Assembly: GCA_039024635.1 (NCBI GenBank)
Contig: JBCCQA010000014.1
Span: 62,001 to 126,000, forward strand
Source: Kuafuiihalomonas sp039024635
Lineage (GTDB): Bacteria; Myxococcota; Kuafuiibacteriia; Kuafuiibacteriales; Kuafuiibacteriaceae
Reading direction: 5' to 3'
DNA length: 64,000 nt
Part shown: positions 1-8,325 of the stretch, piece by piece
Position numbering within the stretch: position 1 is the first letter of the stretch
Layout: every line of letters begins with the position of its first letter
Made by a program: the position numbers and the translations under genes
The notes under the pieces: model-generated
What the model saw: the letters and a program-made list of their open reading frames with translations, nothing else
The model's database searches: none
What the model was told of the DNA's origin: nothing

Positions 1-107
1 GCCTGAGGGAGCTCCGGCGCCGTATCGAGTCGGCCCCTTCGTCCAAGGAACGTGAGCGCCTCGAAGCAGAGTTGTTGGTCGAAGCCACCCGTACTTTGGC
101 CGGTTGA
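1..107 (+). CDS. C-terminal end of upstream protein, probably DnaG primase (partial)
   Basis: An open frame runs in from the left edge (first full codon at 3) and stops with TGA at 105-107. It encodes about 34 charged residues, LRELRRRIESAPSSKERERL and onward. This helical Arg/Glu-rich tail resembles the end of bacterial primase DnaG. In many proteobacteria dnaG directly precedes rpoD in the rpsU-dnaG-rpoD operon, and rpoD follows here with only 11 bases between the stop and its ATG. The identification rests mainly on that synteny; the fragment is too short to prove it. Confidence 0.45.
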   Translation, partial: LRELRRRIESAPSSKERERLEAELLVEATRTLAG

Positions 108-118
108 GAAAGAAGATC

Positions 119-2872
119 ATGGCAAGCAAGGCCTCCAGCAAGAAGAAGACCGCCGCGAAGAAGAAGGCGGCCAAGAAGGCGAGCCCGAGCAAGGCGCGCA
201 GCCGAGCCGCCGCCAAGAAGACGACGGCCAAGAAGGCGACGGCCAAGAAGCCAAGCGCCCGAAAGACCCCGGCCAAGAAGACCGCGGCGAGAAAGGCGGC
301 GGCCAAGAAGGCGCCGGTCAAGAAAGCGGCCGCCAAGAAGGCGCCGGCCCGGAAGGCCACCACGAAGAAGGCCACCGTCAAGAAGGCCGCCCCGAAGAAG
401 GCGACGGCCAAGAAGGCAGCCTCGAAGAAGACCACCGCCAAGAAGACGACAACCAAGAAAGCCGCAAGTAAGAAGAGCCCCAGCACCGCCGCGCGTACCG
501 CAGCCGCCAAGAAAAAGGCTTTGGCCAAGAAGAAGGCCATGACCAAGAAGGCGGCCGAGGCGAAGAAGCGAGCGGCCGAGCTCCGGAAGAAGGCGGAGCA
601 AAAGAAGCGCGAACAGGAGAAGAAGCGCAAGGAAGCCGACAAGGCCCGCGCCGCCGCCGCCAAGGAACGGGAACGCAAGCGCAAGGAGTCCGAAAAGCTC
701 AGGGCCAAGAAGGCCAAGGAGCGGGAAGCCGAGCGGGCCCGAAAGGCGGCGGAGCGAGAAGCCGACAAGGTCCGCAAGGCGGCGGAGCGGGAGAAGGCTC
801 GTCTCGAGCGAGAGGCGGCCAAGGCGGCCGAGAAGGCCCGCAAGGCGGCCGAGCGGGAGGCGGCCAAAGCCCGTCGAGCCGCGGAGCGAGAGGCCGAGAA
901 GGCGCGAAAGGCGGCTGAGCGAGAAGCAGCCAAGCTCGCCAAGCAGCAGGAGAAGGAGGCGGCCAAGGCCGCGCATCAAAAGGACCGCCGAGCCAACGCG
1001 CGTATGGCCCTCCTGGTCGAAAAAGCCAACGAGCACAACCTGCTCGTCAGCGAGGAGCCCAAGAAGTCCGCCCTATCTGAGAAGGCTGCGCGGGCCGCCC
1101 GTATGGCCAAGATCAAGCGGGCCGAGTCCCAGGACAGCTCGGAGGCCGTCAACTCGCTACTGGAAAGAGGTGGAGACCAGGGCTTCATCACCCTGGACGA
1201 CCTAAATCGTTCACTCCCGAACCACATGGTCTCGGCGGAGCAGCTCGACGACGTCATGGACCTGTTCCACAAGGCGGACATCGAGATCGTCGACATCGCG
1301 GACTCGCTGAAGGGCGACTCCGAGGACGGCAGCGACTCCAAGGACAGCAAGACAGAGTCCCGAGAAGACCTCGACGCCGCCTACAAGACCAATGACCCGG
1401 TTCGTATGTACCTGCGGAAGATGGGCTCGGTAGCCCTGTTGAGCCGGGAAGACGAGGTCAACATCGCCAAGCGGATCGAGGCCGGCGAGAAGGAGGTCCT
1501 AGACGTCGTCCTGAAGTCGGCGCTCGCCGTCAAAGAGATCTTGGCCCTGGGTCAGCGTCTCAACCAGGGCAAGATCCGCATCCGCGACGTCGTCAAAGAA
1601 GTCGACGAGGAGCAAGAGCCCTTCGACGAGGCGGTCGTGACCGAAAAGGTCAACCGCATCATGGACGAGATTGGGGCCCTCGACGGACAGAACGACGAGA
1701 TGCGGGAAGAGCTCCTGCAGCGGAAGAAGCTGACCAAGCCCCGCCGTGAAGAGATCAACAAAGCTCTGGAGCAAAACCGAGAGCGGATGGCGGAGCTGCT
1801 GGAAGAGATGCAGCCCAACAAGCGGCAGATTCAGCGAATCGTCGGAAAGCTCAAGCTCCTAATCAAGAAGGTCGAGCAGACCGAGCGAGAAGCTCGGGCC
1901 TGGGAGCGGCGGCTACGGCTCCCCCTCGGCGAGATCCGAAAGATCCTGCGAGACGTCCGAGACACGCCGTCCAAGGAGCGAGAAGCCCAGCGTAAACTCG
2001 GGCTCACGGCCGAAGAGTTCCACGAGATGGAGCGAACGGTTCGGGGCGCCATCCGCAAAATCAAGCGGATCGAGCAGGAGGCTGGGCTCCCCCTCGAAGA
2101 GCTCAAAATCACCTACAAGCAGATCCAGGTCGGCGAACGAAAGGCCAAGCGCGCCAAGGCCGAGATGGTCGAAGCCAACCTGCGCCTCGTGGTGTCCATC
2201 GCCAAGAAGTACACCAACCGAGGCCTGCAGTTCCTCGACCTGATCCAGGAGGGCAACATCGGCTTGATGAAGGCGGTCGACAAGTTTGAGTGGCGGCGCG
2301 GCTACAAATTCTCGACCTACGCCACCTGGTGGATTCGACAGGCCATCACCCGGGCCATCGCCGACCAGGCGCGAACCATCCGGATCCCGGTCCACATGAT
2401 CGAGACCATCAACAAGCTGATCCGGACTTCGCGCTACCTGGTACAGGAGCTGGGCCGGGAGCCGACCCCAGAGGAGATCGCCGAGAAGATGGAGCTCCCG
2501 CTGGACAAAGTGCGGAAGGTCCTCCGAATCGCCAAGGAGCCAATCTCTTTGGAGACACCGATCGGTGAAGAGGAAGACTCCCATCTCGGCGACTTCATCG
2601 AAGACAAGAACGCCGTCTCTCCAGGAGAGGCGGTGATCAGCATGAACCTGGCCGAGCAGACCCGGCGAGTGTTGGCGACCCTCACCCCTCGCGAAGAGAA
2701 GGTGCTCCGGATGCGCTTTGGCATTGGCGAGAAGTCCGACCACACCCTGGAAGAGGTCGGTCAGGACTTCGAGGTCACTCGAGAGCGTATCCGCCAGATC
2801 GAAGCCAAGGCATTGAGGAAGCTGCGGCATCCGTCCCGGGCCAAACGCCTCAAGGCATTCGTCGAAGGCTGA
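119..2872 (+). CDS. rpoD: RNA polymerase primary sigma factor RpoD with long Lys/Ala-rich N-terminal extension
   Basis: Primary (housekeeping) sigma factor, 917 residues against about 610-700 in most relatives. The conserved core is clear: region 1.1 (about residues 339-385), region 1.2 (from about 426, DPVRMYLRKMGSV), a long non-conserved region, region 2 (about 685-758, with KFSTYATWWIRQAITRAI for -10 recognition and melting), region 3, and region 4 (about 850-917, VTRERIRQIEAKALRKLR helix-turn-helix for -35 recognition). Residues 1-145 are a Lys/Ala/Thr/Pro tail of AKK repeats resembling histone H1. Residues about 145-310 are a charged KARKAAEREA-type helix. ATG 119 is preferred over an upstream TTG at 104 that overlaps the preceding stop; both are in frame. 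It probably shares an operon with dnaG. The extension is the unusual part. Confidence 0.97.
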   Translation: MASKASSKKKTAAKKKAAKKASPSKARSRAAAKKTTAKKATAKKPSARKTPAKKTAARKAAAKKAPVKKAAAKKAPARKATTKKATVKKAAPKKATAKKAASKKTTAKKTTTKKAASKKSPSTAARTAAAKKKALAKKKAMTKKAAEAKKRAAELRKKAEQKKREQEKKRKEADKARAAAAKERERKRKESEKLRAKKAKEREAERARKAAEREADKVRKAAEREKARLEREAAKAAEKARKAAEREAAKARRAAEREAEKARKAAEREAAKLAKQQEKEAAKAAHQKDRRANARMALLVEKANEHNLLVSEEPKKSALSEKAARAARMAKIKRAESQDSSEAVNSLLERGGDQGFITLDDLNRSLPNHMVSAEQLDDVMDLFHKADIEIVDIADSLKGDSEDGSDSKDSKTESREDLDAAYKTNDPVRMYLRKMGSVALLSREDEVNIAKRIEAGEKEVLDVVLKSALAVKEILALGQRLNQGKIRIRDVVKEVDEEQEPFDEAVVTEKVNRIMDEIGALDGQNDEMREELLQRKKLTKPRREEINKALEQNRERMAELLEEMQPNKRQIQRIVGKLKLLIKKVEQTEREARAWERRLRLPLGEIRKILRDVRDTPSKEREAQRKLGLTAEEFHEMERTVRGAIRKIKRIEQEAGLPLEELKITYKQIQVGERKAKRAKAEMVEANLRLVVSIAKKYTNRGLQFLDLIQEGNIGLMKAVDKFEWRRGYKFSTYATWWIRQAITRAIADQARTIRIPVHMIETINKLIRTSRYLVQELGREPTPEEIAEKMELPLDKVRKVLRIAKEPISLETPIGEEEDSHLGDFIEDKNAVSPGEAVISMNLAEQTRRVLATLTPREEKVLRMRFGIGEKSDHTLEEVGQDFEVTRERIRQIEAKALRKLRHPSRAKRLKAFVEG
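142..545 (+). repeat. Low-complexity (gccaagaag)-type coding repeat in rpoD
   Basis: The 5' part of rpoD contains at least ten copies of the 9-mer gccaagaag plus variants such as gcgaagaag and accaagaag, encoding AKK/TKK units spaced 5-8 residues apart. The repeat is imperfect and stays in frame. It could expand or contract by slippage or recombination without breaking the sigma factor core downstream. Confidence 0.8.
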
Positions 2873-2891
2873 ACGGAGAAGATGAGGCCGA

Positions 2892-2917
2892 GGGACGCCC
2901 TCCCCCCGAGGGCGCCC
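2892..2917. terminator. GC-rich hairpin between convergent rpoD and the HPF-like gene
   Basis: The sequence GGG-a-CGCCCTC, a C-rich loop and GAGGGCG-CCC can form a stem of about ten pairs with one bulge, between the rpoD stop (2872) and the convergent gene end (2942). There is no U-tract on either strand, so it is a weak intrinsic terminator at best. Confidence 0.35.
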
Positions 2918-2941
2918 CCAGCCAACTCAGAGCGTTCGCGC

Positions 2942-3757
2942 TCAGCCGGTCGGCAGGCGCTTCATGATTTCTTCGACCGCGGCGCGCGTAGTGGCTGGTA
3001 GCTCAGCTGCACTCACCCTGGCTTTGGACCAACCGACCCATAGAAGCTCCAGCGAATCGGCGTCCTGAACGGTGACGACCAGGATCTTGTCGGTGTTCGA
3101 GCTTCCGTCATTCATGTCATCAAGACCGCCCGCGTCCATAGCCCCCGCCATCGGAAGGTCGGGCGCCCGCTCCCCCGTCACTTCCCGCTCATCGACCAGG
3201 AGCTTGTAGTCGACGATCAAACTGGGATTGCCGGCGGTGCGCTTGAAGCCTCGGGCCTGAAGAGCCCGGTGAAGCTCGTCCTCGATCCATTTGTCGGACT
3301 CGGGTTCCCGGGCCAAGGAGTGAGACAGAACCTTGTAGGTCGGCGTGGTCTTCGAGGACAGGGCGGTCGAGCTGCGGGAGCCCACCTCAACGCTGGGGCC
3401 AGCACAGGCCGCACTGAACAAGAGAACCCCCAACAGTCCGGACTGGCGAGTTACCCGGGTGCGCCGGGCTCGTCGTCGGCCCACGGTTCGTCGGGTGCGG
3501 GCCAAGGCGCGCTGCACGGCCCGCATGACTTCGTCCTCTCGCTCCCGGACCACCACGGAGGGTCCGTCAGCGCACTCGAGCTGGACCAAACACTCCTTGT
3601 CACGTCCGCCGCGGGGACCATTGAGGTCGCGCAGTCGGACCACGACCCTCTGGAGGCCCAAAGAGAAGCTCCGGAGCCGGTCCCGCACGCGCTGCGCCAC
3701 GCGATTCGGGACCCTGGGATCCAGCTCGGAGATATCGGAACGCACTTCGATTTTCAC
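2942..3757 (-). CDS. HPF/RaiA-like ribosome-associated domain fused to a DUF4136-like lipoprotein
   Basis: One open frame of 271 codons holds two unrelated parts. Residues 1-95 resemble the short HPF/RaiA-type ribosome-associated family, including VVVRLRDLNGPRGGRDKEC, where the D-NG-GG-DK-C pattern is typical. Residues about 92-118 then form a lipoprotein signal: a basic stretch, the hydrophobic SGLLGVLLFSAAC, and the candidate lipidated Cys118. Residues 140-271 look like a DUF4136-type lipoprotein domain. The frame starts with GTG at 3757. An internal GTG at 3484 (codon 92) would start exactly at the signal peptide, so the locus may yield a second, separately translated lipoprotein. A true cytoplasmic-periplasmic fusion would be odd, and a lost stop codon between two genes is an alternative. 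Domain calls are by eye. Confidence 0.65.
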   Translation of the reverse strand: MKIEVRSDISELDPRVPNRVAQRVRDRLRSFSLGLQRVVVRLRDLNGPRGGRDKECLVQLECADGPSVVVREREDEVMRAVQRALARTRRTVGRRRARRTRVTRQSGLLGVLLFSAACAGPSVEVGSRSSTALSSKTTPTYKVLSHSLAREPESDKWIEDELHRALQARGFKRTAGNPSLIVDYKLLVDEREVTGERAPDLPMAGAMDAGGLDDMNDGSSNTDKILVVTVQDADSLELLWVGWSKARVSAAELPATTRAAVEEIMKRLPTG

Positions 3758-3793
3758 CGGACAGAGAATCGTCCAAACCCGTCATGTTTCCAA

Positions 3794-3833
3794 TTCAGCA
3801 AATTTCGGCAATCGATGTAGGCTAGGACTACAT
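3794..3833 (+). promoter_or_regulatory. Candidate nhaR promoter and palindromic LysR operator
   Basis: A perfect inverted repeat ATGTAG-N7-CTACAT lies at 3815-3833 and overlaps the nhaR start codon (3832). A TAGGCT -10-like box at 3818-3823 is 8 nt before the ATG, with a weak TTCAGC 18 nt upstream of it and no Shine-Dalgarno sequence. This fits a leaderless promoter with an autoregulatory LysR site. It is inference from sequence only. Confidence 0.35.
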
Positions 3834-4740
3834 GACGGATCCATGGCTCAACTTTCACCACCTGAAGTACTTCTGGATGGTCGTCAGAGAGGGCGGGATC
3901 CTGCCGGCCGCGAAGAGACTTCGCCTGAAGCACCCGACGGTCAGCGCCCAGATCAAGGCACTTGAGGAATCTCTAGGAGAGCCCCTATTCGACCGCAGCC
4001 GGCGTCGACTGGAGCTGACCGAGTTCGGCCACCTGGCCTACAGCTACGCCGAAGACATCTTCCGGCTGGGGGACGAGTTCATGGAGGCCATTCGCCTCCA
4101 CGACGACGCCCGACCCCTGCATCTGGTGGTCGGAGCGACTGGGGCCATTCCCAAGGCCATCGTTCGCCGTCTTCTGATGCCAGCCCTCACGATGCAGCCG
4201 AAGGTGCGCTTGAGGTGTCGAGAAGACGAGCACGACCGCCTCTTGGCTCTCCTGGCATCCCATGAAGTCGACGTCGTTCTTTCCGACATGCCGCTCTCGC
4301 CTGCCAGCAACGTGAAGGCCTTCAACCACCTGCTGGGGAAGTCGGGGATGAGCTTTTTCGCTTCCGAGGCGCTGACCAAGACGCTCGACGGCCGGTTTCC
4401 CAATTGCCTGGACGGCGCGCCCTTTATCGCCCCCCTCCCCACTAGCGCCATGGGCCGGGCCCTGGCCTCCTGGATGGACGAGCGAGAGATTCGTCCGGTG
4501 GTGGTCGCGGAAGTACAGGACAGCGCCCTCATCAAATCGCTGGGACAGAAGGGGATCGGCGCTTTCTGCATGCCCTCTATCCTCGAGAAGGACGTGGAGC
4601 AGGTCTATGGCGTGAAGAGACTCGGTCGAAGTCGGGAGCTATCGGAGCGATTCTACGCCATCTCGCCCGAGCGGCGACTTCGGCATCCAGCCGTGGTGGC
4701 CATCTGCGACCAGGCACGACGAGAGCTGTCTCAAAAGTAG
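3832..4740 (+). CDS. nhaR: NhaR-type LysR family transcriptional regulator
   Basis: A 302-residue LysR-type regulator. The N-terminal winged helix (residues about 7-66) contains HHLKYFWMVVREGGILPAAK and HPTVSAQIKALEESLGEPLF, the version typical of NhaR, which in E. coli activates the Na+/H+ antiporter gene nhaA. The rest is the LysR effector-binding domain. No antiporter gene lies nearby, so the target is unknown. The gene stands alone, diverging from the HPF-lipoprotein gene across 74 bp. The start is ATG with no Shine-Dalgarno; a palindrome and a -10-like box sit immediately upstream. The LysR family is certain and the NhaR subfamily is likely. Confidence 0.85.
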   Translation: MTDPWLNFHHLKYFWMVVREGGILPAAKRLRLKHPTVSAQIKALEESLGEPLFDRSRRRLELTEFGHLAYSYAEDIFRLGDEFMEAIRLHDDARPLHLVVGATGAIPKAIVRRLLMPALTMQPKVRLRCREDEHDRLLALLASHEVDVVLSDMPLSPASNVKAFNHLLGKSGMSFFASEALTKTLDGRFPNCLDGAPFIAPLPTSAMGRALASWMDEREIRPVVVAEVQDSALIKSLGQKGIGAFCMPSILEKDVEQVYGVKRLGRSRELSERFYAISPERRLRHPAVVAICDQARRELSQK

Positions 4741-4837
4741 ACGGCCTCCACGGCGTCCAAAAAGCCGACCATCAATAGACCCTAGGTCAGAGTCGCGGGT
4801 CGAAGCCAAAAGGGCCCATCCGTGGCGGCGATGAGCC

Positions 4838-7183
4838 TCAGTCACAAGCGTCGTTGAGAGACCCCGAGCTCAAGAGATCGACCTCAGAGAAGGCGCCACG
4901 GAGGAGCCACTTGTCGAGGTCGATGCCGAGACCGCTCGTCTTGTCCTGGACCGTGGCCCGGACGACGCCGACGTCGGCCCTCCGTACGGTGAGCCCGTCG
5001 AACTCGATGTCGAGGGGACGGACGGCCCGATCGTCCTCGAGGAGCATCACGCCCACGTTCATGTCCTCGACCCGGACGTCCCGCAGACGGACTCGACTTT
5101 GACCCCGGGGCCCAGCGTCGACGGGAAAGGCCTCGAAGCGAAGCCCAGGGAAGAAGCAGGCACCCAGAAGAGCCGACTCCTGAACCAAGACCCGCTCCAG
5201 GTCGACATCCATCGCCCCCTGGAACAGCAAGCCCCGTCCCGGCGAGCGTGCCAGCCACAGGTCTTCGCCTTCGAATCGACCGAGCCCGACCACTTGGACT
5301 TGGGACTTCAAGAAGTCGACGAAGCTGTCGTCTTGGATGGCCATCCGGACGATCCGAACCGTGTTCTCGTCGTCTTCGGGAATGCTGCGTCCCGCAAAGG
5401 CCGCCGCGACGCAGGGTCGAGCACCCCTTGCGGCATCCTCGGCGTCGGAACGAATGGGCGCCGCGCCGATGGCGATGGGCTCGCAACGAGAGCCGGAGAT
5501 CGCAAGATCGCTGATGTCGACCTGAGCCCCCAGTCTCAGGGCCAGGGCCACGTCGGGGACGACCAAAGCCAGTCGCCGAGCCGTCAGCTGGCCGCCCTCG
5601 ACGCGAATGGACGCCGCACGCCCCGCGCCAAAGGTGGACACGTCGGTGAGGTTCAGCTCGCCGATAGCGAAGAGCTCGACGTTGCGGAAGGATGAGCTCG
5701 AGACGTCCAGCCGAGCTTCGGCATCGATCAACAAGAGTGCCGGGAAGCCGTCGGTCCGGGTCGCCGCCACCCGCTCCATCTGCCCCCCTCGGCGAAGGAC
5801 CATCAGGCTTTCGCCGTCCCCCTCCAGATCGAGGCTCACATCGGTCCAGCTGAGTACCCCAACGTCGAAGGCGTTGCCGGGAACGGGGCCACGCAACAGG
5901 CTGTCCTCGGCCGTCCAGCTTCCGCTCATGCTCAGCTGTCCCAAGACGAGCTCGCTCCCGGTCAGCACCCAGTCTCCCCCCACGGTCAATCCGTCGATGC
6001 GAGCGACGACGTCGAGCATGTCCAGACCACCCATTACGTTGACCCGACCCAGCGCGATCTCGGAGTCCACGAACTGAAGCTCGGTGACCGACAGATCCGC
6101 CGCTCCGGAGGCTCGGCTCCGAACGACCGTCCAGTCCCCGCCGGCCACCGCCTGGACGAGCGCCAGCTCTCCGTCCTCGAGCCGGAGCTGACCGTCGAAG
6201 CTACCCTCGGGCCGCAGGCTGAGATGGTCCATCGTGAGCCCGCTGGGGGCCGAGGCATTCCGTAGTCGGACCGAGCTCTGTTCGGGGCAGCGGCCCTGAA
6301 GACGAATCCTGGGCAGCGTGCCAGCGACGGTGTGGTCTCCGCTGACGGCGATCACCGCCTCTTCGCCCGCCTCGGCCAGGGCGGCTTGAAGTGTAGTCCG
6401 AAGCGGTCCGCCCAGGGCCCCCGCCGGTCGAGTGCCGACCCAGAAGTCCGCCGCGCCGACGCGGGCCGTCCAAGCGTCGTCCCCACAGTCGATTCGAGGC
6501 GCGCAGTCTCCGTTCACCGTCGCCCGGGCCGCTGCGCTGCAGTCCGGGCGGACCGGCGCTACGCAGCGGGCGTGGGTCAGCTCGCCGCCAGCGGGCCGGA
6601 TAGAGAAGTCCTCGCTCACGAGGCTTCGCGGGGCCGGACAGCCGGGCAAAGCCGACAGGGGGAGGCTCGGCGGCTCGGGCTCGACGGCAAGGGACTGGGC
6701 GCAGTCCAAGCTGCAGGCCGAGTTCTGCAGGGCCTCGGGGCTCAGGTAGCAGCCACCCGCGCTGGCGCAGCCGACCATGTCCGTCCCCGGCACGCGGATC
6801 GACTGAAGCGAATCCGGTAGGCCCGCCTCGAGGACCCAGCCTTCGTCTTCCAGCCGGTGAGCAAATTCGGGCTCGGAGAGGGGCTGCTGAAGGGGATCAT
6901 CGGGCGCCGGCGGCTCGACTGGTCCCGCCTGGAGGCCCAGCGCCGCGGGCTCGACCCGGTAGGCCAGTCGAAAGAAACGGCGCCCATCGGTGACGACGAG
7001 TCGGTCGAGAGGCTCGAAGCCCGGATAGACGATGAGCTCGGGCGGGGAACCGCCACCCACAGCGACGAGAAGCGTGGTGCCGACCTGATTGGGGTCCGGA
7101 GCATCTGGGTCCTCGACCGCCTTCAGCTCGATGCAGCCGACCAGCAGAAAGAGTGGCCCCAGGCCGAGCGGCGCCCGCGTCAT
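4838..7183 (-). CDS. Large lipoprotein of unknown function, possible beta-helix domain
   Basis: A 781-residue protein starting MTRAPLGLGPLFLLVGC, a lipoprotein signal with a lipobox (LVGC) and Cys17. A GTG at 7192 in the same frame is an alternative start. Residues about 150-240 contain many cysteines (probable disulfides, so extracytoplasmic). From about residue 290 to 600 the sequence is a run of short hydrophobic-polar strands (LTVGGDWVLTGSELVLG and similar), suggesting a right-handed beta-helix or repeated beta-sheet. I do not recognise the family. A TACTGT box lies 7 nt before the ATG and there is no Shine-Dalgarno. It is probably displayed on the outer membrane. Confidence 0.7.
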   Translation of the reverse strand: MTRAPLGLGPLFLLVGCIELKAVEDPDAPDPNQVGTTLLVAVGGGSPPELIVYPGFEPLDRLVVTDGRRFFRLAYRVEPAALGLQAGPVEPPAPDDPLQQPLSEPEFAHRLEDEGWVLEAGLPDSLQSIRVPGTDMVGCASAGGCYLSPEALQNSACSLDCAQSLAVEPEPPSLPLSALPGCPAPRSLVSEDFSIRPAGGELTHARCVAPVRPDCSAAARATVNGDCAPRIDCGDDAWTARVGAADFWVGTRPAGALGGPLRTTLQAALAEAGEEAVIAVSGDHTVAGTLPRIRLQGRCPEQSSVRLRNASAPSGLTMDHLSLRPEGSFDGQLRLEDGELALVQAVAGGDWTVVRSRASGAADLSVTELQFVDSEIALGRVNVMGGLDMLDVVARIDGLTVGGDWVLTGSELVLGQLSMSGSWTAEDSLLRGPVPGNAFDVGVLSWTDVSLDLEGDGESLMVLRRGGQMERVAATRTDGFPALLLIDAEARLDVSSSSFRNVELFAIGELNLTDVSTFGAGRAASIRVEGGQLTARRLALVVPDVALALRLGAQVDISDLAISGSRCEPIAIGAAPIRSDAEDAARGARPCVAAAFAGRSIPEDDENTVRIVRMAIQDDSFVDFLKSQVQVVGLGRFEGEDLWLARSPGRGLLFQGAMDVDLERVLVQESALLGACFFPGLRFEAFPVDAGPRGQSRVRLRDVRVEDMNVGVMLLEDDRAVRPLDIEFDGLTVRRADVGVVRATVQDKTSGLGIDLDKWLLRGAFSEVDLLSSGSLNDACD

Positions 7184-7242
7184 GACCGGCACAGTAGTCT
7201 TGGCCGCTCCTCAATTCCATCCCGTCGAGTTCGATGGCCGCT

Positions 7243-7641
7243 TCACTGGGCTGCGTCCGTCTTGGCCACCGGTGAGCAAATCTCGACCAGAAAGCCGTCA
7301 GGATCCCGTACGTAGCTCGTGGTCTGGCCCCAGGGCATGTCTTGGGCCTCCTGAACCAAGACCGCGCCGGCGTCCAGAGCACGCTTCAAGGCCTCGCCCA
7401 CGTCCTCCGTCTCGAAGGCCAGCTCAAAGGAGGGCCGATGAGGGTCGGCCGGGGCTACGTCCTTCCCAAGCTGCGCCATGAGCCCAAGAGCGGAGAAGCC
7501 GAGGCGGGTCGAACCCGTCTCCAGCTCGCCATAGTCCCCATCGGGGTGCAGCATCCTTCGCTTCAGGTCGAAGGCCGCTTCGTAGAACGCGAGGGAGGCC
7601 GCGGGGTCCCGGACGTAGAGAATTGCGTACCTGAGCTTCAT
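7243..7641 (-). CDS. VOC (glyoxalase/bleomycin-resistance-like) family protein
   Basis: A 132-residue single-module vicinal oxygen chelate protein. It begins MKLRYAILYVRDPAASLAFY, the typical first beta-alpha unit, and ends with SYVRDPDGFLVEICSP, where the Glu is the usual C-terminal metal ligand. The family includes glyoxalases, dioxygenases and antibiotic-binding proteins; the substrate cannot be told from sequence. It lies between a lipoprotein gene and the mla cluster on the same strand, 40 bp after mlaC, so it may be read through from that operon. Confidence 0.85.
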   Translation of the reverse strand: MKLRYAILYVRDPAASLAFYEAAFDLKRRMLHPDGDYGELETGSTRLGFSALGLMAQLGKDVAPADPHRPSFELAFETEDVGEALKRALDAGAVLVQEAQDMPWGQTTSYVRDPDGFLVEICSPVAKTDAAQ

Positions 7642-7681
7642 GCTGCTTCAGCCTTGGCCCCGAAGGACGAATGCTCCGCCT

Positions 7682-8320
7682 TCAACCCTCTTCGGACCCG
7701 CCGGCCCGGGCCTCGACGCGACGCTGAACGGCGAGCTTCTGCTCGAGCCTCTTCATCATCGATTCGAAGCTGCCGTTCACGAGGAGGCGATTGAAGGAAC
7801 CTCGGTAGTGGTTGGTCAGGCTCACCCCTTCGATCGCCACGTCGAAGACCTGCTTGTCGCCGTTGACGAAGAAATGAATCGGGACCGAGGCCCGGCTCTG
7901 GGTCTCCAGCAGCATCTTGACCTTCACGTCTTTCCCGGCCGCTTCGGTACCGGTGTGGACCACCTTCTCGTCGCCCTGAAACCGATCGAGCTGGGATAGG
8001 TAGTGGGCGGCCAGAAGCTCCTTGAAGACGTCGCGGAAGCGCGTCCGCTGCCGCGCGTCCAGGCTCCGCCAGTGGATGCCGAGGCTGCGCTGGGCCATGG
8101 CGCCCCAGTCGAAGACCTCGTCGCTGATCTTCCTGAGCTGGGCATGGCGCTCCAAGCGATTCTCGGCCCCCTGAAGCGCAGGGTTGCTCAGGACCGCGAC
8201 CGCCTTGTCGACCGTGCCCCGGATGAGCTGGGTGGCCACGTCCTGAGTGACGGCGGCGAGACTTGGCGCGGCGAAGGTGAATCCGGCGAGCAGGCTCGCA
8301 GAGAGGGTGAGTCGCTTCAT
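7682..8320 (-). CDS. mlaC: MlaC-like periplasmic phospholipid carrier
   Basis: A 212-residue exported protein: Sec signal peptide MKRLTLSASLLAGFTFAAPSLA, then an MlaC/Ttg2D-type domain containing LRKISDEVFDWGAMAQRSLG, LDARQRTRFRDVFKELL and the C-terminal NHYRGSFNRLLVNGSFESMM. MlaC shuttles phospholipids between the inner-membrane MlaFEDB complex and the outer membrane. It is the last gene of mlaE-mlaD-tolC-mlaC, 5 bp after the tolC-like gene. The ATG at 8320 is chosen over one at 8329: an AGGAG lies 10 nt before the former but only 1 nt before the latter. Confidence 0.88.
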   Translation of the reverse strand: MKRLTLSASLLAGFTFAAPSLAAVTQDVATQLIRGTVDKAVAVLSNPALQGAENRLERHAQLRKISDEVFDWGAMAQRSLGIHWRSLDARQRTRFRDVFKELLAAHYLSQLDRFQGDEKVVHTGTEAAGKDVKVKMLLETQSRASVPIHFFVNGDKQVFDVAIEGVSLTNHYRGSFNRLLVNGSFESMMKRLEQKLAVQRRVEARAGGSEEG

Positions 8321-8325
8321 GAAAA

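Noticed and set aside
52..471. A Gln/Glu/Gly-rich 139-codon frame over the start of rpoD
   Set aside because: It is the +1 reading of the AAGAAG repeats; the rpoD frame is continuous with the sigma core.
1913..2830. A 305-codon frame antisense to the rpoD core
   Set aside because: It lies opposite sigma regions 2-4, which are unmistakable; no signal of a real product.
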